A stretch of DNA of 64,000 bases from Ricinus communis (taxonomy: Eukaryota; Streptophyta; Magnoliopsida; Malpighiales; Euphorbiaceae), in the NCBI RefSeq assembly GCF_019578655.1, contig NC_063257.1:24073939-24137938 (forward strand), written 5' to 3'. The number at the start of each line of letters is the position of its first letter. Position 1 is the stretch's first letter. This document shows positions 56,683 to 64,000 of the stretch, piece by piece. The notes under the pieces are model-generated. The model did no database searches. It was not told the DNA's origin and saw only the letters and a program-made list of their open reading frames with translations. Made by a program: the position numbers and the translations under genes.

Positions 56683-58984
56683 CGCCTATATTTTCTCATC
56701 ATCCATGTTATGTGTATTTACATTTAATCATTGGACATATGATGGTATATCAATAATATTTTTATTTTATGAAAACAGATATATATTAATTATAAGTAGA
56801 GAATAAGAAGCATGATATTAGATTATTAATTTAGATAAGTTGATTAAGTACTTGGGTTATGTGTATTAAGCCTTAAGACTTAATTGAACCAAAAGTTGAA
56901 GGTTGGGTAGATAGATTGGACTTAAAAGATACAATTAAAAGTTAGTACCTATATATGGTTAGTAAGAATTAATTTAGGATGATAAAACTAGTTTAAGTAG
57001 GTGGTGGCATTGAGAGATGAATCTTGGAAATTGGAACCATGAGCAAGCTCATTTTACTTCTTTATTTCTCTAAAATTCGTACATGGCCAAAAACACAAAA
57101 TTTGGAATAAGAGAGAGGAGTGGAATACCTAGAAAAACTTAAGATTAAGATAGGATTTTACCAACTATTGAATGAGCCAAGCTAAAACTAAAAGATTTAA
57201 GCATATTAGCAACCCAAAAGCTGAAATTGGTGAGTTGTTACTTGAGTGTTATTAATTTGTCATTAGGGTTCTTGATTACAAATTAGAAAAACCTCAATTG
57301 ATGCTCTCATTGAATAATTAAAGGTCTGATTATCATGAATTAGTAGAGTATTGAATGATTGCATAGAGATTAAGCTTGATTTAAGTTTAAGTATGTCAAG
57401 ATAGAAAACTGTCAAAATTCTAACAACCTTAATGTTCTGTATTTTAGGCATAACATGGGTTATATAAGTCTAAGCTTAATTGGTGTCTATGGAAATTTTG
57501 AAGAGTCCTCTAAAACTTTGTAGTTTTGTGATTTTGCTATTTTTGCCGTTTTGGTTGTTTAAATTGAGCAAAGAGATTTCTGCTCGGATACAACTAGCTG
57601 TATGACTCTTGCTCAGTAATTTGAAGATAATTAAATCTATAGAAGTCGGAATTGAGTAATTCTTCTTGGAGATGAAACTAGACGCATAAACGGATATGTA
57701 TATTTAATACGAGATTTTTTTATTAAGCCAATTTTTCCCAGCAATAAATATACCTTGGTACTAAATTCTGTCTAGAAAACAGAGATGTTGGAGATTAGTT
57801 TTATGCAATTTATTTGATGTTAATTTGAGTTAAATTGGTATATAACTAGATGGAAAATGTTTCTATGATATTAAAATAATAATTGAGAGTCTCAGAGGAA
57901 GAGTTAGACCTATGAATTAGAGAAGGGATGATCTTGTAATGCATTAGAACTAGTATTTACATGAATATTTGGAATATGCATGAAATGTGAATTGATGAAT
58001 GTGTTGACAGGTACTCAAAGGCCTGGAAAGAAAGTTGTGGAGAAAGGAGGTTCTTATATGCTGAAGGAATAAGTATATTTTGAGTAAATAAATAGTTAAT
58101 ATTTGCTATGTTCATATATTTAATCAAATGTTCCGCGAATGGTTGCGTTTGCTTAATATTATTTATGTTTGAATGAATGAGATGGAAATGATTGGTGTTG
58201 AGTGGAACAATTGTATTACCTAAATATGATATAAGGGAAATGATTGAATTGTGATGTTAAGTGCATATGTGTATGTGAATGGTGGATTTCCTTGTGAAAT
58301 ATATATATATATATATAAAGCCTTGGGAGGCTAAAGCCTAGAGAGGCTATAAAAGTGTATAATGTGAGGATGAGGCGGAGCAGCTTACGTGTGCGATGGG
58401 TGAGAATGAGGCGGAGCAGCACATTAAAGGGGATCCACAAGCCGTGAGAACTATCCATATTTATTGAATTGTATTTCTTCTATGATGGTTGTAATGAATT
58501 GAGTAGAATGGTATGAATTTATACCTAAACTATGAATCATGGTAAGTTATGTGATTGGGTGGAAATTGTATGAAGTGTATGTGATATAGATTATGTTGAT
58601 TATTTATTTACTGAGCTGGAGGCTCACCCCTCTCCAAAATGTTTCTTTTCAAGTTTGTAAATAGTAGTGCATCCGTTGGTTGTATCCGAAGTCTAGCTTT
58701 TAGCAGTTCTGTCAGGTTGGACCAGTTTTGTGGAGTTTCCTCCTGATGCATTTTGTATGCAGTTATGTGATATATATGGAAGTATGCCTTATAAGGCATA
58801 AGAAGATGTTTTGAATACTTGTTAAATGATGTTTAAGTATAATCATATGTTTATATGTTAATAACCTTGTGTCTTGATTCTTAACAACCTGCATATTGAC
58901 CTATCTACATGTAGTATATATTCTACGACGCTTGTATGCTTCCTGGCTAATGTCTATTGGTTAGCATGTAATGGGGGTGTGACA
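56678..58984 (+). repeat. 3' LTR of the chromovirus
   Basis: TGTAACGCCTATATTTTCTC...GGGGTGTGACA, near-identical to the 5' LTR throughout, with small indels such as a shortened AAGTCTAAGCTTAATTGG near 57467. TATAAAAG is at 58348-58355. Confidence 0.93.
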
Positions 58985-61479
58985 TATTATCAATAACTTT
59001 TTATTTAATTAATACTCTTAAGTAGTAGTGAATTTTGAGTATTGGCTTTTCCGATATCCCACTAGCTTGTGGAGATATGGCTGCTAATATTGAAAAATGG
59101 GTTCTGTTTTATAATTTTGTGATTTAATTAATTGCATTATGATATTTATGAGCCCTGTGCATTGGTTTGTCTATCTCTTGGTCTCTACCAGCTTGTGGAA
59201 AAGTGGTAAGTGGCTTTGGTCACTATATGCTTTGCTTCTCAAGGCCTTTATTGCAATTTTTGAATTTGGGTACATTTGAATAAACTTGACTATAGTTGTT
59301 CCTTTCTTTAAAAAATCAGTTGCAAGCTTGTGCACATGTTTTTACTTTGGATTCTCATATGTGGAGCTTGTGTATTATTAGCCTCTTTTAATTCATAGAA
59401 TTTGAATTATAAGCAAAAATGAGTTCAGATATTTTTTACAAATTGTGACATGGTTTATTATTTTGGCAATTAGAGGCTCTATTCTGATCAGACCAACAAT
59501 GCTCTTCTACTGATTGTTTTGCTCTAGTACTTTCCACGATTCTGAGATCATCAAAGCCACTGGAATAGTAACAAAGACTGCTTGGGCTAGGGCTGCCTAC
59601 AACCTCCTGCTCTACATGTTGGCTAATCATGTATGTAATCTCAAGTCAAATTTTGTATGCTAATATTTTGTTAATACTTGGGCCATTGCATGTTGCAATG
59701 GTGGAAGTCTTGCTCAAGGGTAGAGGAACAGTTTTAAGAGCAGCCACCACTTTATGTTAAAATACTAAGGGCAAGACTCTCCCTAAATTTTATTTTTCAG
59801 TATCCTTAATTCTTCAGTTGGAGCATGACAGGCTATCATTCTTCTATTTTAGATTATTTAGCATTATTATTTTGTCTACTTCTGTATAAAAATGCTTTTG
59901 GGTCTAAATAGTATTCTACTCTTAGCAGTCTTGCAATGATTAACCTTCTGATCTTGTAGGTCTTAGGAGCCTTATGATATCTGTTGTCAAATGAGCATCA
60001 AGTGACGTACTGCAAGTATACTTGTAGACATGAAAGTGCAGTCTCTCTTACTTGGATTGTGGTACTTTGAACAAAGATGAAAGCAAACTATGAGGAAACA
60101 ATTCTTAGGTGTTTAATAGCTGTGATCCAAAAAGACATTACTATTTTTTATTAATAGGATATTTACAAATGTTGTGATACAAAAGGTTGTCTCGTCTAAC
60201 TTTCTTGAGAAGTATTTCTACTTGTTTTAGTAGGGCTTGCAGAATCTAAAGTACAAATTTGTGTAAGTACCCAAAAATTTGAATTATATTTCAAATGATG
60301 ACGGATGAAACTTTATCATCTTTATTTGCTGTTTGGATCAATGCTTCGAAATTAATTAAAGCTTTGGTCCCCCTCCCCCGTACTCATGCAAAGACCAAAC
60401 ATAAGATTATCTTCATGACTCATAAATTGATAATCACATTTTTTTGCAACATAAAATAGCTCTCTTGCAAACTTATATACTTCATCCGCATAAAATGCAT
60501 GAATAGTGGTAAAAAGTGTTGTGTGAAGATTGATTATAAACTTTTAACGAATGTTTTTTGCTTGTTATATTTTCAGTTCCATTGGCTAGGTTTTGGAAAC
60601 TGCATCTGCTACACTTATTGCCATCTTGCATCTCGTTCTTTTTGCCTATTTAATTGGAAATATGCAGGTAATGTAGAACTATTGCACCTTTTATATTGTT
60701 TTTAGCCTCCATAGAATTGTATATGTTGTTTCTCTATTATAGCTGATATTTGTTATTTTAGGTTAAATATTTGGATGCAGTAGACCATCAAACAAAAAAT
60801 TTCAGTTTCTTTCCCATGGATAACAAAAAATATTGCTTTTGGTTCTAAAACCTAAAAACCCATTAATTTCACCTTTTCTTTTCTCTCACATGAAGTAAAT
60901 TACACCAAGTGCATACTAAAAAGAACCTTATCGGAAAATGAAAATCTGAGGGTCAGTATGTGATCTTCATCAGTACTAGTACAAACACTTGCGTCTTCTA
61001 GAAGTTTGGCCTTTGTTACTTGCTCGTTCTTGGATCTATTTAAGAAAATTCAAGATGGTAGGTGTTACTAGCTAATTAAAGAATTTACTGCTGTCTAAAG
61101 CGCCCCTCGGGTGGTGTTGAAGTATAAAAAGCTCTAGGATTATAGGAATTTTACTATGTATGTTATCCTTTCTTTTGTTTGATATATTAATAGTGTATTT
61201 TATCTGATAGGTATTATACAGATGGGATTGGAGAACGCTCTTTATGCTATTGCCTATTGATTTTATGTCTTCCATTATTGCAAAACTATAGTTTTATTGC
61301 ATTACTAATAGACATCAATATATTATTTTGGGCGATTGCTCTAGTGATTGGCTTTTAATGTTTTGTGCTTTTGGTTTTTGTTTCTCTACTTAATTATGAT
61401 ATTGTTGATGTTTAGATAGTTATAGTTGGATTAAGTTTAATTATTCAATTTGGTTCTAGTTTACTCTCTCCGTCTTTTT
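58985..61479. other. Unassigned region flanking the chromovirus
   Basis: Composition is closer to genic introns (T-rich tracts, CAG/GT sites), but I could not identify a protein. TTTTCAG at 60570-60576, then TTCCATTGG and TATGCAGGTAATG (60660) could bound a short exon, with no recognised product. The minus-strand open frame 59436-59630 has no domain. Confidence 0.4.
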
Positions 61480-61910
61480 TTAGGCTATGGATAAGGCTAA
61501 ATAAGTTATGATGAAGTCTTTTGATAAGAAAAATGAAAAGTACAATGATGTGTTTAAGATCATTAACAATAGATGGGAATGCCATCCTCATCAACCTTTA
61601 TATGCAACAGGATAATATCTAATCCCAAGTACTTCTATTCAAACACCAACATATCTGAAGATGAAGAAGTCAAGTTGGGTTTATATAAAGCTATAGAAAG
61701 GTTGATTCCATGCCATTCTGAGCAAGACAAAATTAATGACAAACTCACTTTATATTGAAATGCGGAAGGGCTATTTGGGATGGAGTTGGCCATTAGGCAT
61801 AGAAATACAAAAGCTCCAAGTAACTTTCTTTATCCTATAAACGAAGGTTCCATATGGGCATGTGAAAGTAGTCTTCCCTTGATCTTCAGGAGCTATTGGA
61901 ATCTGAAGGT
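61480..61910 (+). pseudogene. hAT transposase C-terminal fragment
   Basis: In a plus-strand frame with slips near 61612 and a stop at 61756, the reading gives NNRWECHPHQPLYATG, EDEEVKLGLYKAIERLIP, SEQDKINDKLTLY and LFGMELAIRHRNTKAPS. This matches the region of plant hAT/DUF659 transposases before the dimerisation domain. Only this segment is present; no inverted repeats were located. Confidence 0.65.
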
Positions 61911-62059
61911 ATCCTGACATCCCACCTAAGAAGTAGTAATATGTATATGCCCCGATAATCTTTAGAGCATTTGATCAATAAAAGGCAATGGAAAATTATC
62001 TTTTCTAGTACCATTTGTGTTAGTATAACTTTTATTTTCACTTACCACGACTATCGTAC

Positions 62060-63075
62060 CTCCTTTTTTTAGGCACTACTTGTACTGGATTTACCTAAGA
62101 ATTGTCTGAATTTAGATAAATTATCCTTGTATAAAGGAGCTTGATCACCTCCATTTTTATTACCTCTTTCATATTAGGATTGAGACGCCTTTGGGATTGC
62201 ACTACAGTCTTGAACTTTTCTTCCATTAAGATCTTATGTGTGCAAAATGAAAGGCTTATTCCCTTAATATCCGCAATTTTTCAAGCTATTGCCCTTTATC
62301 GCCTCCTCAACACCTTTAAAAGCTTAGCTTTTTTTATCTCTCAGTAACTCAGCACTAACTATTACTGGTAGTTTGGATCCCTCCATTAAAAATACATATT
62401 CTAGATGAGATAGGAGTTGCTTAAGTTCCAGGGTTAGTGGGTCCTCATAAATCATCTCATCCTATCTTCTTTTGGCATTTCAATAGACTCAAATGTCTTC
62501 TTTCTTATTGGTTTTCATGCCTCAAGATAAGGAAGCTGCTCTAAAGCATCCACCACCTCACATTTTTTCTTGTTCCTGTACCAAACACAACTCAAGGGGG
62601 TCTTTAACAACAATAGATAAAATCAAATTAACAGTTTCATGTGCAATCTTATCATCAATAAAGTCTAGGTTGTCAAGTACAAGCGAATGTTTCATAGCAT
62701 TAGAAATCTAAAAATTCACTTGTTTTTCCCCTCCTCTAAGAATAAGCTTCGCATCAGGTACATCAATGATGGCTCGAGCTATAGCAAGGAAGGGTCTTCC
62801 TAAAATAAGGAAAACATCGATAATTTCATCTATATCCATAATTACAAAATTCACAAGTATAAATTCTTGAACCTTAACTAACACATCCTAAATGATATCC
62901 CCATGGTATACATCAGATTTATCATTAATTGAATGCTCATAAGTGTTGTTAGGTTCTCTAAGTCCTAGTTTCTTAAATAAATTATAGGGCATAACACTAA
63001 TGCTAGCCCCTATATCAGTTAATGCATTGTCAAAATTAATGAAAGTTCTTGAGATTGAGCTAAAAAGCAATCTGC
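62060..63075 (-). pseudogene. Ty3/gypsy protease-RT fragment (Athila/Tat type)
   Basis: Minus strand, from 63070 downward: ALTDIGASISVMPYNLFKKL (retropepsin core), LGRPFLA-like near 62790, then after AMKHSLVLDNLDF a linker and LTLELKQLLSHLEYVFL (near 62440), and a degraded start of reverse transcriptase to about 62060. No LTR, gag or integrase is attached. Several stops. Confidence 0.7.
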
Positions 63076-63081
63076 CTTTAC

Positions 63082-63330
63082 ATGCAGCGAGGTTCCAAAC
63101 AATCGCAGTTACAATCTCAAGCTTTTACACCTCAACACAATGTGAGGATTCCTATAAGTGCTATTATGTCTTCTGCAGTCCAAGCGCAGGCTAATTCTAG
63201 CTGTCCATCTGCAGAAAATAATGCTCAGAAATCTCGAGAGGTGGAATGCCAGCCGAACTCTCATGGAATGCAAGTAAGCCAATTGTCTTCCTCCAGTACC
63301 AGCGCACTCAGTAAAAATTATGTTAATTAA
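63082..63330 (+). other. Ser/Gln-rich ORF fragment of unknown origin
   Basis: An 82-codon frame with SKQSQLQSQAFTPQHNVRIP, ISAIMSSAVQAQANSS and later SQLSSSSTSALS. Less AT-rich than its surroundings and reads like part of a disordered region of a plant nuclear protein. It begins next to the gypsy fragment and its stop lies in the dispersed repeat, so both ends are truncated. I do not recognise the parent gene. Confidence 0.35.
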
Positions 63331-64000
63331 TAAAGTAGTTCTCTTAATTATATAATGATTTCCGATCCTAAAAATTATAGTTTACATGTACAATTAATAG
63401 TTTGGCATATACTTTTTAATATGTGTATTTATTTTTTATATATAATAATAATATGAATTTTTATATTTATTTTTTAACACAAATATTACGTTGATGTATA
63501 ATATTTATGTTTCTTGTATAGTTAAAAGTAAAACTAATAAGTTATTTTTTAATTAAATAATAATTCTAATTCTATAAATAGTACTTAATTATAATTTTAA
63601 TATATTAACTAATAACTTAATTTTTTAATTATGTAAAAAAAAATTTAATCTTAATAATAGCATTATCAATAATATTTGTCCTATTACTATTATATGTGAT
63701 TAATAAATGAATAAATTACTATTTTAAAATAGTTTAATATTTATTAAAATTTTAAAATATTAAAAAGAGTTAATTATTTTAACATTCCTAAGTTATATCA
63801 AATTATACTAGTAGATTTTTATGTTTTTAATAACTATTTTAATATTCTTATCTTCTAATTCCATTAAGCTCTCACGCCCTTAAATTAAATATAGACATTG
63901 TAAATTATGTCCAATATATTCCTAATGAATTAAATGTTTTAATATTCCTAAACTTTGTTAAAATATACAGGTAGATCCCTCTACCTATTTTCATAACTAT
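63318..64000. repeat. Dispersed AT-rich repeat, copy 2 (cut by window end)
   Basis: Same orientation as 46684-47370 with scattered substitutions and a roughly 20-base deletion after TTATAGT. Runs to the window edge. Confidence 0.85.

Larger units (their letters stand above)
49540..58984 (+). mobile_element. Chromodomain Ty3/gypsy retrotransposon (Tekay/Del-like)
   Basis: 9.4 kb. LTRs of 2311 and 2307 bases, initiator-Met primer site (51856-51867), gag, protease, reverse transcriptase, RNase H, integrase and a C-terminal chromodomain in standard order, then polypurine tract AGGAAGGGAGAG (56666-56677). Flanks CATTA and TATTA differ at one of five bases. The LTRs differ by only a few percent by eye and the frames carry few lesions, so it is the youngest element here. 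Long LTRs with a Met primer and chromodomain fit the Tekay/Del lineage. Confidence 0.92.

Noticed and set aside
60499..60705. Short exon with Cys/Phe-rich product
   Set aside because: Splice-like borders exist, but no product could be recognised and no neighbouring exon fits.

Overview
The window looks like a transposon-dominated stretch of a dicot plant nuclear genome. It is AT-rich, has spliced gene fragments with GT..AG borders, and holds plant-type LTR retrotransposons, CACTA and hAT DNA transposons and an integrated plant pararetrovirus. Euphorbiaceae (castor bean or a relative) is my guess from general familiarity; nothing here proves it. I see no intact host gene, rRNA gene, functional tRNA gene or CRISPR array. 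Nearly every reading frame is decayed.

Layout. 1-3960: degenerate endogenous caulimovirid. The order is RNase H tail, downstream ORF, promoter with TATA box, initiator-Met primer site, then movement-protein region, which is what a junction of tandem genome units would look like. 4803-9640: decayed CACTA element with TNP1-like and DUF4216-type remnants. About 10500-19990: an old Ty3/gypsy LTR split twice, once by an Athila-type element (10841-18779, minus strand, exact CCTAC target duplication) and once by a solo LTR (18945-19807). 20475-21070: orphan piece of an Athila 3' region. 21221-21676: foldback MITE. 22150-24260: probable LTR remnant. 25310-26990: hAT-like element.

27271-46019: one G-type lectin S-receptor-like kinase pseudogene on the minus strand, pulled apart by three events. 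These are a 10.4 kb Athila-type element (27911-38281), a roughly 1.3 kb internal inversion (about 38430-39760), and a 4.9 kb Copia element (40658-45585, exact GCCAC duplication). A 460 bp hAT MITE (35948-36407, exact TTGCTGAG duplication) sits inside the Athila element. 46300-49539: very AT-rich DNA with a dispersed repeat. 49540-58984: the least decayed element, a chromodomain Ty3/gypsy element with 2.3 kb LTRs. 58985-64000: fragments of an hAT transposase and of a gypsy polyprotein, a Ser/Gln-rich ORF, and a second copy of the 46.7 kb repeat.

How the parts relate. The two Athila-type elements lack reverse transcriptase through different deletions, so both would depend on proteins supplied elsewhere. 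They share two purine-rich motifs of the form TTGAGGACAATG...GTGTGGGGG, one at the 3' LTR and one about 1-1.5 kb inside. One carries an array of a palindrome (AAGGCGTG-GT-CACGCCTT) that also lies in its LTRs. The other has a large post-pol ORF behind a GC-rich island and a pyrimidine-rich leader. These non-coding signals and the stepwise break-up of the kinase gene are the most interesting content.
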